Source: a virus. Taken from it: a stretch of 54,859 nucleotides of DNA. The notes below the pieces were generated by a model. That model did not search any database. It was not told where the DNA came from and saw only the letters and a list, made by a program, of their open reading frames with translations. The stretch is from positions 1-54,859 of IMG/VR virus record IMGVR_UViG_3300044971_000858. One strand, 5' to 3'. Both the position numbers and the translations under genes were made by a program. This document shows positions 27,645 through 34,873 of the stretch, in pieces (positions within the stretch are counted from its first letter, which is position 1; each line of letters opens with the position of its first letter).

Positions 27645-27652
27645 TAAACCAA

Positions 27653-27889
27653 ATGAATAGTAAGCTGCTACCACCTATCGAAAGACTGGCGATGCTGCCA
27701 GAAGAGAATAGGCAAGAGGCATTAGACTGGATGGCAAACCAACCTCCAGCAAGGATAGATGATACTGTTGATCCAATCAGCCGATGGGAAATCCGCATTA
27801 GCTTGGGAGGATTAGGAGACTTCTATCGTATCTACGACAAAGCAACCAAAGAAATCAAAGAACTGGAAGTAAACGAAGACAACTGGTAA
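27653..27889 (+). CDS. Small protein, unknown
   Basis: A 78-residue protein. The ATG at 27653 is preferred; an ATG at 27632 in the same frame would overlap the previous gene and add seven residues. It contains a helical N-terminal part (PPIERLAMLPEENRQEALDW) and a beta-like C-terminal part. It ends 7 bases before the SSB gene. Family not recognised. Confidence 0.55.
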   Translation: MNSKLLPPIERLAMLPEENRQEALDWMANQPPARIDDTVDPISRWEIRISLGGLGDFYRIYDKATKEIKELEVNEDNW

Positions 27890-27896
27890 ATAAATT

Positions 27897-28721
27897 ATGA
27901 GTAACCAATTAGAAGGAATCGAACAGAAAGACATCATCAAACGGGTGACTGGCAAGGTCACTAAATTGTGGGAACCTAAGACATTCAACGGCCCGAAAGG
28001 TGAGTTTGTCATCCAAGGTGGAGACATTGAGATCGACGGGCAGACCTACGGCCTCAAGTTCTTTAACAATACACAGGAGCAAAGCATCAAAGGTAATGTA
28101 GTCACACTCTCATCAGTCCGTGGCAAGCATGGTTTGACTGGAGTATCCTTGGAGCATGAATCCTACGAAGGTAAGAACGGCAAGGTAGATCGTGACATCA
28201 TCAAGGTCACAGCTACTGGCAAGGTTGAGTTTGACCGACCAAGCGAAGAGCCTGCCCGTGTTACATCAGCACCCAAGGTTATCGTAACCGATAATCCAGA
28301 GAAGGCACTCGATGAGATCGTGGAGATGCACCAATACATCGACTCCTTGGTTCGCATGGCATACCTTGGCAAGATCACAGACGAAGAGACTCTTCGCTCT
28401 TATGTCTCCTCGGTCTTCATCGAAGCTAACCGCAAGGGTATCCACTACTCGACCAAGACCGAAGCACCAAAGAAGGAAGAACCAAAGGAAGAGCTTAATC
28501 CCGACGACTGGGGTTCAGCAATCGTTCCAGAAGGACATCCTAAGTTCAAAGAACTTGGCGGCAAGAAGCTGGCTGAGATCGGCAAGCCTGCCCTCACTAA
28601 ACTCTACGAGTATTTCTTGGAGAAAGGATTCACAACTCCATTCGCTAAGTGCGTAGAGAAAGCAGCAGAAGACCTCAACCTCGATGCTCCAGTAGAAGAA
28701 GCAGACGAAATCCCTTGGTAA
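27897..28721 (+). CDS. ssb: Single-stranded DNA-binding protein
   Basis: A 274-residue protein. The N-terminal 120 residues are beta-rich in an OB-like pattern (VTGKVTKLWEPKTF, FVIQGGDIEIDGQTYGLKFF, GNVVTLSSVRGKHG). A Lys/Glu linker and a second helical region follow. The protein ends in VEEADEIPW, an acidic tail with a hydrophobic-Pro-aromatic tip like the DDDIPF partner-docking tail of bacterial SSB. It would coat ssDNA during replication and recruit partners. It is longer than typical SSBs, so extra functions are possible. Confidence 0.7.
   Translation: MSNQLEGIEQKDIIKRVTGKVTKLWEPKTFNGPKGEFVIQGGDIEIDGQTYGLKFFNNTQEQSIKGNVVTLSSVRGKHGLTGVSLEHESYEGKNGKVDRDIIKVTATGKVEFDRPSEEPARVTSAPKVIVTDNPEKALDEIVEMHQYIDSLVRMAYLGKITDEETLRSYVSSVFIEANRKGIHYSTKTEAPKKEEPKEELNPDDWGSAIVPEGHPKFKELGGKKLAEIGKPALTKLYEYFLEKGFTTPFAKCVEKAAEDLNLDAPVEEADEIPW
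28280..28293. repeat. Dispersed 14-bp palindrome (core TAAC), in frame
   Basis: Perfect copy inside the SSB-like gene, encoding V-I-V-T-D-N. Confidence 0.85.
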
Positions 28722-28763
28722 TCCTGTTCTCCCCAGAACACCTAACCTAAACCTAAACACAAC

Positions 28764-29741
28764 ATGAAAAAGAAAGAATTAGAATTGTTCAGCCCAACTC
28801 AAGAGGGAATCATCGTTCCTCTGTCAAAGTATCTCAAGCAAATGGTCGAGTTTGCTAAATCGGAATGGCCCGGAGTAGCGATTACAGACTCCAAGGTGAA
28901 AGAAGTGTGGAAACTGGTAGCCTCCAACAGCTACATTGATGATGACCAACCAAATGAGGTTGCCGAAATGTTTGAGAAGATGTCCGCTGACTTGGATATG
29001 GCCGAGGAAATGGAAGAGGAACGCCTTGCCATGCCAGCAGTAGCAGAAGAAGTTGAGGTCGAACTTACCGAAGATGAACCAGTCAATGAATCCCTCGCTC
29101 TTGTGCAGAGTGTGAAGGATGGATTGGAACTTTCTTCGTTCACTCAGAAGTTCGACATTGGATCGGGGATGACTCAGTGCGTTCCCAAAGGTAAGGTAGA
29201 GATGAAGGATTGGGTAGCAGCATTTGCATTCGGTCTGACTCTGGAGTCGGGCGCACAATGGATCATCGGTGATTCGGTTGTAGCCTTGGAGAACGCAGGG
29301 CATGAGGATGTAGTCAACCAACTCTGCTCTAACTTCAAGAAGTCTTATCCAACTGTCTCCGGTTATGCCCGTGCTTGCCGTGCATTCCCTGCCGATAAGC
29401 GCGATCCAGCCCTTCCATTCACAGTCTATCGTGAGATTGGCAATGCTAACTTTGGTGACAACAGCACCAAGAAACAGCAGGAACTTCTTGAAGCAGCGAA
29501 GACTGAGAAGCTATCTTCAACTGAAGTAAGGAACCGAGTGCGGCATGAGCAGGGTAAAGAAGTAGATAAACCATCCGGTCATCGTTTTCTTCTTCTCAAT
29601 GTAGGTAACTTCTCCAACTCTGAAGTCCTCCGCTCAATGCCCGAAGAAGTGCAAGAACACCAACTCCTAATTGATTTAGGTGACAAGTCATGGTTTGATC
29701 CAGCCGAAGGAGAATGGTTGAAATTCTTGAAAGAACAATAA
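28764..29741 (+). CDS. Putative DNA-binding protein (LmbU/ParB-like HTH)
   Basis: A 325-residue protein. The N-terminal 110 residues are acidic and helical. Residues about 160-265 (WIIGDSVVALENAG.., then SYPTVSGYARACRAFPADKR, then LSSTEVRNRVRHEQG) resemble a helical DNA-binding domain found in LmbU-type regulators and reminiscent of KorB/ParB HTH domains. A C-terminal 55-residue domain follows. The leader CCTAAACCTAAACACAAC precedes the ATG without Shine-Dalgarno. It is one of two candidates (with the XRE protein at 45009) to bind the dispersed palindromes. Family call is tentative. Confidence 0.45.
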   Translation: MKKKELELFSPTQEGIIVPLSKYLKQMVEFAKSEWPGVAITDSKVKEVWKLVASNSYIDDDQPNEVAEMFEKMSADLDMAEEMEEERLAMPAVAEEVEVELTEDEPVNESLALVQSVKDGLELSSFTQKFDIGSGMTQCVPKGKVEMKDWVAAFAFGLTLESGAQWIIGDSVVALENAGHEDVVNQLCSNFKKSYPTVSGYARACRAFPADKRDPALPFTVYREIGNANFGDNSTKKQQELLEAAKTEKLSSTEVRNRVRHEQGKEVDKPSGHRFLLLNVGNFSNSEVLRSMPEEVQEHQLLIDLGDKSWFDPAEGEWLKFLKEQ

Positions 29742-29744
29742 TTT

Positions 29745-30023
29745 ATGTCAGAACCAACACAACAAAACGAAACCTCGAAAGCAGTCCTTGAAGCGTTCAC
29801 GTTCATCAAGTCAGCCGACGAGACACTAAACGAACGAGTTCATGCAATGGCCAGCCTGTTGCATACAGCAGCGATGATGGTCATCAAATCTGAATCCCGC
29901 AAGGGTGAAGGGTTTGAAGCTATCAAGTATCTGGAACTTGCATTCATGTATTATCAAAACTCTCAGTTCCGCAAACGCTTCGATAAGGAAGAGGAAGAGG
30001 AAGCCCCTCGGATTATCAGCTAA
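29745..30023 (+). CDS. Small helical protein, unknown
   Basis: A 92-residue helical protein ending in an acidic patch (KEEEEEAPRIIS). It is the last gene of the + strand recombination block, 3 bases after the previous stop. No family recognised. Confidence 0.6.
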   Translation: MSEPTQQNETSKAVLEAFTFIKSADETLNERVHAMASLLHTAAMMVIKSESRKGEGFEAIKYLELAFMYYQNSQFRKRFDKEEEEEAPRIIS

Positions 30024-30025
30024 AG

Positions 30026-30039
30026 TATCGTAACCGATA
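30026..30039. repeat. Dispersed 14-bp palindrome (core TAAC)
   Basis: Perfect copy ending 9 bases before a TTGACA element, so a bound protein would abut or block the promoter of the non-coding RNA. Confidence 0.9.
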
Positions 30040-30048
30040 AAAAAGTAT

Positions 30049-30076
30049 TTGACATTAGCTTTCGATTCGCTAGAGT
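30049..30076 (+). promoter_or_regulatory. Promoter of the candidate non-coding RNA
   Basis: TTGACA at 30049-30054, 16-base spacer, TAGAGT at 30071-30076. This is the same layout as the promoter at 25734 (palindrome upstream, 16-base spacer, TAGxxT). Predicted start is about 30083. Confidence 0.55.
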
Positions 30077-30127
30077 GCTTGTATCCAATCAAGTTCTAGC
30101 CGACTTGGGAGACTAATTTTCAAATTG

Positions 30128-30177
30128 AAAAAATGGGTCTGTTGTAGTCGGCTAGCTACGACAGGCCCAATTTTTTT
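30128..30177 (+). terminator. Terminator hairpin with upstream anti-loop
   Basis: TGGGTCTGTTGTAG (30134-30147) and CTACGACAGGCCCA (30156-30169) form a 14-bp stem with two G:U pairs, followed by AATTTTTTT. The 8-base loop TCGGCTAG (30148-30155) is complementary to CTAGCCGA at 30096-30103, extendable to 10 bp (30096-30105 with 30146-30155) by opening two stem pairs. The RNA can thus form a pseudoknot or an antiterminator. Confidence 0.8.
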
Positions 30178-30550
30178 GCCACCATTGGATCGTGTAGCCA
30201 GCGGGGATGCGTGTAGGACGCACCGAGAGTAGTCTGCTAAATACTGGTGAAGGAGTGGAGTTGGAATGGCTGCTGAGACTGTTATCCTGCCAACTTAATG
30301 CTGTCCTTCGGGACGACTTGCAATTAGTCAACGAGATTAGACTAGCCTAGGTAAAGGAAGACCGCTGGGCGTGGATTGTTAAGCGAAAGGTGACAACACC
30401 CATACTGAAACGTATGATTCATTCGGCAAGTTTTCCCAAATTCCTTGGGAGACTTGTCGCTCTGGTTCTGCCCCGCCAGAAACGCAGGAGATTCATTGAT
30501 CTCCGAGTAGAATATATTCTGAATAGTTTCAGAAATAGTTTAGAAAACAA

Positions 30551-30586
30551 AAAAACCAGAAAGGAATTTTTTCCAATCTGGTTTTT
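30551..30586. terminator. Bidirectional intrinsic terminator
   Basis: AAAAACCAGA pairs perfectly with TCTGGTTTTT, with an inner GGAA/TTCC stem. A tract on one side and T tract on the other allow termination of the + strand RNA and of the - strand helicase transcript, whose stop is at 30607. Confidence 0.85.
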
Positions 30587-30606
30587 AAGTTTAAGTGAAA
30601 CTGGTT

Positions 30607-32238
30607 TTAAATCAGATTCTCTTCTTCTTCTTTTGGTGCGAGTGAGATGGTAGGGTCGATGGCCCCGTCATTCAAAAGATCGAGACGCTTTAACTTCTCG
30701 TCTAACTTCTCGCAAATGGATTCTTCGATTGGAACACCCGCTGCGTAAACCAAAAACTGGATACTTTTGGATTTCCCACCTGCTCTATGCACCCGACCCA
30801 ACACTTGGCGGGTGTCGAAAATCGAAGGGCATGGCATGATTAGCGCGACTCTCGGATGATTGCCGTTGAGATCGTGGAGGTTTAGACCCTCGCGGCAGGC
30901 TTGTATCACTCCAATGATGACTCTCGACTTATCATTCTGGAACGAATCAATCTTGCCTCTTCGGTCAATCTCGTTCTGACCTCCGAATATGGCGCAATCG
31001 GTCTTGAGTTCTTCCATGAGCCATTCACGGGTTTCAGTGTAGTTGACTGCGATGAAGATAGAATTACCTTCTTCGATCAAGTCGCGCGCCATTGCTGCCA
31101 CCGCTGGAGCTTTGAGCATTTCGATCCTTTGTCTTGCTCTGGTCTGTTCTGCCAGAACATTAGCGGAGAAGTTTTCCTGCATCCGTAGTTCCTCAATACG
31201 ATTACAGAGATCATCATACTCACCAGCAATCTTCTTTGCGTTGTCCATGTCGAAGGCTTTAGCTTTGATAAGCGTCTCAGGAAATGCGTCACCCAAGTCT
31301 GAGTGGCGCAACCGATTCCCCTTCTCTGGATAGATTCGGCTATGCAATCTCTTTAGGACAGAATTGCCTCCGGTGAACTGCATTCCGAAGCGGGTTTTCC
31401 TGCATCCGTTCTGACTAAGAAACCGGAAGTAGTCTTTGCCGCCTTGGTGCAGTCCGAGGAACTGACCGATTGCCCAGAGCTTCGTCGGGTCGTCGGCGAT
31501 GGTTGCAGACAATGCAATTGCAGGGATATTCTGGACTACTGAATCCCGAACGAGGAAAGAGTTCTGAGAACTTCCTTCAGCCTTTCCACGATGGACTTCA
31601 TCTATTATAAGTATAACATCATCAGGCAAATAATAACGGAACTCTTTCTTTTTATCATCTGTCCAGCGTCCCATTTTAGATTTACCAGTTCTGACCCATT
31701 CCCAATTTGTGACTTCAAATGTTTCCACTTTCATCATCTTAGCGGCACGATGCCAATCAGTTAAGATTGCTTTTGGAGCCATGACCGCAATGCGTTTACC
31801 TAACTCTCTGGCAATACCCAAGGCGCAAAAGGTTTTTCCTACGCCTGTGGAGTGTCCGAGAAGCACGCGATTGTATTTGTTCATTGAGGCAACGCCCATC
31901 TGAACGCTCGTTTGCTGATACTCAAACAAGCCTTCGGGGTGGAGTAGCGGAATCAGATCAAGCTCTGGCACTGCCTCAACAGAATTATCGGAAACGATTA
32001 TCTGCTTAAACTTGAGTTGATCGTCTGACCAATGGGTGAGCTGCCATTCCTCGCGGAACTTGCCAAGCTGGATGCCAGCATCGGCCATCTGCTTTTTGAA
32101 TAGCTCTTTGTCTTCTCCGTAAACCTTCCAGAATTGCTGAGTGATTGGAGCTTTCTTGAGGAGTCTGACCCCTCGCTTTGTATTGAGTTGAATGGGGTGC
32201 GACCACTCAACTGTTGCCATCAAGTCATGGATGTTCAT
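30607..32238 (-). CDS. SF2 helicase (SNF2/RAD54-like)
   Basis: A 543-residue helicase. Motifs: FEYQQTSVQMG (Q-like), Walker A GHSTGVGKT at 128-136, DEVH at 213-216, SAT at 244-246, and motif VI QVLGRVHRAGG near 485. Both RecA-like domains are present, with a helical insert between. The C-terminus is highly acidic (EEEENLI). Likely roles are branch migration, recombination or displacing bound proteins from phage DNA. The start overlaps the upstream stop by ATGA, so it is the last gene of a - strand operon beginning near 32849. Confidence 0.85.
   Translation of the reverse strand: MNIHDLMATVEWSHPIQLNTKRGVRLLKKAPITQQFWKVYGEDKELFKKQMADAGIQLGKFREEWQLTHWSDDQLKFKQIIVSDNSVEAVPELDLIPLLHPEGLFEYQQTSVQMGVASMNKYNRVLLGHSTGVGKTFCALGIARELGKRIAVMAPKAILTDWHRAAKMMKVETFEVTNWEWVRTGKSKMGRWTDDKKKEFRYYLPDDVILIIDEVHRGKAEGSSQNSFLVRDSVVQNIPAIALSATIADDPTKLWAIGQFLGLHQGGKDYFRFLSQNGCRKTRFGMQFTGGNSVLKRLHSRIYPEKGNRLRHSDLGDAFPETLIKAKAFDMDNAKKIAGEYDDLCNRIEELRMQENFSANVLAEQTRARQRIEMLKAPAVAAMARDLIEEGNSIFIAVNYTETREWLMEELKTDCAIFGGQNEIDRRGKIDSFQNDKSRVIIGVIQACREGLNLHDLNGNHPRVALIMPCPSIFDTRQVLGRVHRAGGKSKSIQFLVYAAGVPIEESICEKLDEKLKRLDLLNDGAIDPTISLAPKEEEENLI
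31986..31999. repeat. Near-perfect dispersed palindrome, in frame
   Basis: TATCGGAAACGATT differs from the consensus only at the last base. On the - strand it encodes I-I-V-S-D-N in the helicase. Confidence 0.7.
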
Positions 32239-32426
32239 CGGCCATTCCTCCTCGCGTTATCCAAGGCGCGGCGGCACTGCATCATTAAGAGCGTGTCACC
32301 ATCACCATAAGCATCCAGAACGGCTTCCAAGGCTTCCATCATTTCCCTCTTCACTGACTCCCCACTAAGTGGAGAGTCTTTGTAACGGAACAAGGGCTTC
32401 TGTTTGTGCATGGTAAAGGTTCTCAT
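32235..32426 (-). CDS. Small protein, unknown
   Basis: A 63-residue protein. The ATG at 32426 overlaps the stop of the upstream small gene (ATGA), and its own stop overlaps the helicase start. Helical C-terminal half (EMMEALEAVLDAYGDGDTLL). Longer in-frame starts upstream overlap the neighbouring gene and are not favoured. Confidence 0.6.
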   Translation of the reverse strand: MRTFTMHKQKPLFRYKDSPLSGESVKREMMEALEAVLDAYGDGDTLLMMQCRRALDNARRNGR

Positions 32427-32563
32427 TTTGTCTTTTTGGTTGGTTGAGGTTTTGGGTAAACCGAAGAACGAAACTTCGGCACATTGTTTTCGCAATGGCG
32501 AATGATGCGGATGTATGCCTCCGGTGGAAGACAAGTTGGTTGGTTTTTCTCTGTTGCACTCAT
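32423..32563 (-). CDS. Small protein, unknown
   Basis: A 46-residue protein (starts MSATEKNQPTCLPPEAYIRI) that fills the gap between two - strand genes with a 4-base overlap downstream and a 1-base gap upstream. The ordered overlaps are the main evidence; no family recognised. Confidence 0.5.
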   Translation of the reverse strand: MSATEKNQPTCLPPEAYIRIIRHCENNVPKFRSSVYPKPQPTKKTK

Positions 32564-32564
32564 T

Positions 32565-32849
32565 TTAGTATTTAACCTCGGTTAAGATTATTGTTTCGTT
32601 GAGTTCGTCTATCCATTCGCCTGATATTCTCCCTTCGTCGTCAGGCGGGAGATATTTGTCGATTTTTCTTAAAAGCGCACGGACTCCCTTTAAATCTTCA
32701 AGCATTCGCTTCATTAAAGCAACGGCATCTTCACAGGTTTTGGCGGCTATACCTTCCCCGTTGTGTTCGTCATCGTTGTATTGCGCGTGTTCGTGCATGA
32801 TGTTTACGGCATCTTTCAGATGTTCGATTATGTTTTGTTGTGTGTTCAT
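32565..32849 (-). CDS. Small acidic helical protein
   Basis: A 94-residue helical protein. The leader CAAACAAAACCTAAAATACACAAC precedes the ATG in pieces typical of this phage (A/C-rich, no Shine-Dalgarno). First gene of the - strand operon that ends with the SF2 helicase. Function unknown. Confidence 0.6.
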   Translation of the reverse strand: MNTQQNIIEHLKDAVNIMHEHAQYNDDEHNGEGIAAKTCEDAVALMKRMLEDLKGVRALLRKIDKYLPPDDEGRISGEWIDELNETIILTEVKY

Positions 32850-32884
32850 GTTGTGTATTTTAGGTTTTGTTTGTTGTGTTGTGT

Positions 32885-32893
32885 TGTGGAGGG
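32885..32893 (+). repeat. TGTGGAGGG cluster, first of seven copies
   Basis: First of seven exact copies at 32885, 33460, 33569, 33742, 34310, 34327 and 34588, all in the same orientation within 1.7 kb. It sits just upstream of the A/C-rich leader of the 32849 gene (reading CCCTCCACA on that strand). Confidence 0.6.
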
Positions 32894-32900
32894 AAATTTA

Positions 32901-32929
32901 TTGACAAGCAAAATGGTATGGAATAAGTA
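32901..32929 (+). promoter_or_regulatory. Promoter giving a leaderless message
   Basis: TTGACA at 32901-32906, 17-base spacer, TAAGTA at 32924-32929. The predicted start, 7 bases after the -10 box, is the ATG at 32936 itself. Confidence 0.55.
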
Positions 32930-32935
32930 ACCTGC

Positions 32936-33499
32936 ATGAAGCAGGAATACAACGCCGAGACACTCGGAACGAGAAGGCGCAAATGGGATGTTGCGAAGAT
33001 AGAGCAATTATACATGGCAGGCGCGGAGTTGGGTGACATTCTCAAAACACCGGAGTTTTCCAAGTTGTCGAAGAACTATCTCAAAAATTTGATGGTGCAA
33101 GGGAAGTGGATCGCAAAGCGAATCAAGTTGCGTGAAGAGGTTGCCAATACGCTTGCGCCAAAAATGGAAGATGTGATGCGGAGGGAAACGGAAAACCATT
33201 ACAACTTCATGCTCACTCAAATTGCGGAGGAGAGAAAGCAGATTGAGATTAGGAACAAAAGCGGGAACATTAAAGACCAGTCCGCTCGCCTCGATGTATT
33301 GGCGCAATACGAGAAAATGGCAACCAGAGCGTTGGGACTGGATGAAAATAACCTTCACGATAGGAAGGGTTTAAATATAAATGCCATGATCTCGCTCCAT
33401 GTGGAAGGCCCAAAGAAGGCAGTCGATATTGATGTTGTTCCTGTGGAATGTTCCGCCCCTGTGGAGGGTAACTTTGAACCCGTGGAGCGGCAACAATAG
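32936..33499 (+). CDS. Putative small terminase subunit
   Basis: A 187-residue protein. The N-terminal region (KWDVAKIEQLYMAGAELGDI, then LSKNYLKNLMVQGKWIAKR) looks like a small HTH for DNA recognition followed by a long oligomerisation helix (residues about 60-140), the plan of small terminases. The C-terminus has three PVE repeats. It is alone on the + strand, 13 kb from the large subunit and on the opposite strand. The ATG is at the predicted transcription start. The terminase call is based on layout, not on a conserved catalytic motif. Confidence 0.55.
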   Translation: MKQEYNAETLGTRRRKWDVAKIEQLYMAGAELGDILKTPEFSKLSKNYLKNLMVQGKWIAKRIKLREEVANTLAPKMEDVMRRETENHYNFMLTQIAEERKQIEIRNKSGNIKDQSARLDVLAQYEKMATRALGLDENNLHDRKGLNINAMISLHVEGPKKAVDIDVVPVECSAPVEGNFEPVERQQ

Positions 33500-33538
33500 G
33501 TTAGTGAAAAGTATGTCACAAAAATCTGTGGACAAAGA

Positions 33539-33564
33539 GCAGAATAGGAATTGACCTATTCTGC
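33539..33564. terminator. Perfect hairpin between convergent genes
   Basis: GCAGAATAGG and CCTATTCTGC form a perfect 10-bp stem with a 6-base loop, placed between the converging terminase candidate and the - strand gene ending at 33578. No T tract follows on either side. Confidence 0.6.
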
Positions 33565-33577
33565 CCCTTGTGGAGGG

Positions 33578-33808
33578 TTATTTATAGACCGGGCCGAGGC
33601 TTTCCAGATAGCGATACATGGGAGTTCCGATAGGTATGCGGCGGTGAACACCGTCCCGGCGAACCCATTCGCAATCGTAGATTTTTCCTTCACCCGTGAA
33701 CCACGCCGAGCAATGGCCCGTGAAGTATGGGGAGGTTACTTTGTGGAGGGCGAAACTACCCTTGGCGAATATCCCGCCAGCGGGGAAGGTTACTTTTTGG
33801 ATTTTCAT
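33578..33808 (-). CDS. Small protein, unknown
   Basis: A 76-residue basic, beta-rich protein with several aromatic residues. Start overlaps the upstream stop by ATGA. Final gene of a run of small - strand genes. No family recognised. Confidence 0.55.
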   Translation of the reverse strand: MKIQKVTFPAGGIFAKGSFALHKVTSPYFTGHCSAWFTGEGKIYDCEWVRRDGVHRRIPIGTPMYRYLESLGPVYK

Positions 33809-34053
33809 GCTTCCCCCTTTGCTTTGCGGAGGGCAGCGCGGGCAGCATCAGGAACCGCCCCAACATAATCGTGCAAGTCACAGAGTAGAACATAATCCGC
33901 TACTACTTGGAGTAAATCCGGTGCGGAGGCTATAAGGTGTGCGTTGGCAATGTTTCCGCTGTGGAGAGCGCAAATCTCAGTTTTGCCATATTTGATTATG
34001 CCCCATGTGGAATCATGTTTCCAAGGGGCAGGTGTGTGGAGTGTATTATTCAT
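33805..34053 (-). CDS. Conserved small phage protein (HTPAPW...NAHLIASAPDLL)
   Basis: An 82-residue protein with the layout of a widespread uncharacterised phage/prophage family: HTPAPW near the N-terminus, a short beta stretch, then NAHLIASAPDLLQVV and a helical end. The family is common in early regions of temperate and lytic phages. Function unknown. Confidence 0.7.
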   Translation of the reverse strand: MNNTLHTPAPWKHDSTWGIIKYGKTEICALHSGNIANAHLIASAPDLLQVVADYVLLCDLHDYVGAVPDAARAALRKAKGEA

Positions 34054-34069
34054 TTTTGTGTTGAGTGTT

Positions 34070-34273
34070 TTATTTTACTTTTCCGCCATTTTTGCCACAT
34101 TTTCCATCAATATAATCAAGCCAGCGTTCCCGATTAAAAGCGGGATTCTGATTCGCGCAAAAATCCGCAAGCTCAAGAATTGCGGAGCGTGAAAACGTCC
34201 CTTGTGAGGAACGGTCTTGTGGAGCGGAGGCAATGATAATATCAGCCAATGCGATTAGGGTTTTTTTAGTCAT
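34070..34273 (-). CDS. Conserved small phage protein (NRERWLDYIDGKCGKNGGKVK)
   Basis: A 67-residue protein. The C-terminal motif FNRERWLDYI followed by CGKNGGKVK is typical of a small early-gene family in many phages. The leader carries AAACCAAAAACCTAATAAATAAT before the ATG in the usual A/C-rich style. Function unknown. Confidence 0.65.
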   Translation of the reverse strand: MTKKTLIALADIIIASAPQDRSSQGTFSRSAILELADFCANQNPAFNRERWLDYIDGKCGKNGGKVK

Positions 34274-34337
34274 ATTATTTATTAGGTTTTTGGTTTTTGT
34301 TTGGTGTTCTGTGGAGGGGAAAATCTTGTGGAGGGAT

Positions 34338-34351
34338 TATCGGAAACGATC
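34338..34351. repeat. Near-perfect dispersed palindrome
   Basis: TATCGGAAACGATC differs only at the last base. It lies upstream of the 34273 gene, next to two TGTGGAGGG copies. Confidence 0.65.
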
Positions 34352-34480
34352 ACTCCCCAAGGAATGCGCGAAAGAAAAGAGGAATGGCATAGTAGCGGAG
34401 AGACAGGAAAAACGCGAATACGGGGCGAATAGAGCAAAGCGGGATCGGATCGGACGAAGCCCGCATAGTGTGGGAGGGGA

Positions 34481-34717
34481 TTAAAACAAAATGAAGGAAT
34501 AATTCACTTCACTTTCAACGGGATTCATTTTCTCCCATGTTTTCTTGCCACAAGTAAGAGTTTTCGCCTTTTCGTTGAAAACTACAGTGTGGAGGGAAAT
34601 CAATCCCCCATTTGAAGCGGGGACTGTTTCGCATTTTTTAACGAACCCACGCCGATTGCCAACGCGAACCGGAGTTTTTGGCGAAAGAATATCACTTGAA
34701 CCAATTTTCCTATTCAT
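34481..34717 (-). CDS. Small basic protein, unknown
   Basis: A 78-residue basic, beta-rich protein (RVGNRRGFVKKCETV, then LISLHTVVFNEKAKTLTCGK). Start overlaps the stop of the small membrane peptide upstream. No family recognised. Confidence 0.6.
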   Translation of the reverse strand: MNRKIGSSDILSPKTPVRVGNRRGFVKKCETVPASNGGLISLHTVVFNEKAKTLTCGKKTWEKMNPVESEVNYSFILF

Positions 34718-34824
34718 AGAATGGTGAAGATTAAAATTGCGCCGATTGTGGAAAGGACAAGCAAAAGACCGAAAAAGCGGGACTTTGCGCGGTTGTATTG
34801 AAGGGTGGAATGAATTTTTGACAT
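34714..34824 (-). CDS. Single-pass membrane peptide
   Basis: A 36-residue peptide with a basic N-terminal half and one hydrophobic helix (FFGLLLVLSTIGAILIFTIL). Its stop overlaps the next ATG (ATGA), which supports translation. Possible host-membrane effector; function unknown. Confidence 0.5.
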   Translation of the reverse strand: MSKIHSTLQYNRAKSRFFGLLLVLSTIGAILIFTIL

Positions 34825-34873
34825 AAGATGAGAAAAGAAAAGCGGGAGGGATCGAACATCCCGCATGGTTTAA

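Larger units (their letters stand above)
30083..30590 (+). ncRNA. Candidate large structured RNA (about 510 nt)
   Basis: This gene-free stretch lies between a promoter and a bidirectional terminator. It has an early terminator hairpin whose loop can pair upstream (30096-30177), TGCGT/ACGCA at about 30208-30222, AGTTGG/CCAACT near 30258-30295, a cUUCGg tetraloop hairpin at 30303-30314, TAGTC/GACTA near 30326-30344, CATAC/GTATG near 30401-30416, CAAG/CTTG and CCCAA/TTGGG at 30427-30457, GGAGAT/ATCTCC at 30487-30504 and TCTGA/TCAGA at 30518-30532. Apart from one short, lysine/arginine-rich + strand frame (30390-30653) it has no coding look. Phage-borne large RNAs such as ROOL and GOLLD are comparable in size, but I cannot match either consensus by eye. 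Confidence 0.5.

Noticed and set aside
30180-30545. Group I or group II intron, RNase P RNA or tmRNA
   Set aside because: No group I P/Q/R/S elements, no group II domain V, no RNase P core blocks and no tmRNA ends could be found; there is no interrupted gene around it.
30390-30653. 87-codon + strand open frame inside the RNA candidate
   Set aside because: Composition is Arg/Leu/Phe/Lys-heavy, it runs through the final terminator and into the 3' end of the antisense helicase, and it has no start context.
34360-34460. 38-codon - strand open frame upstream of the 34273 gene
   Set aside because: It has no coupling with neighbours and an unlikely Phe/Arg/Pro composition. The gap is better read as a leader with palindrome and TGTGGAGGG copies.
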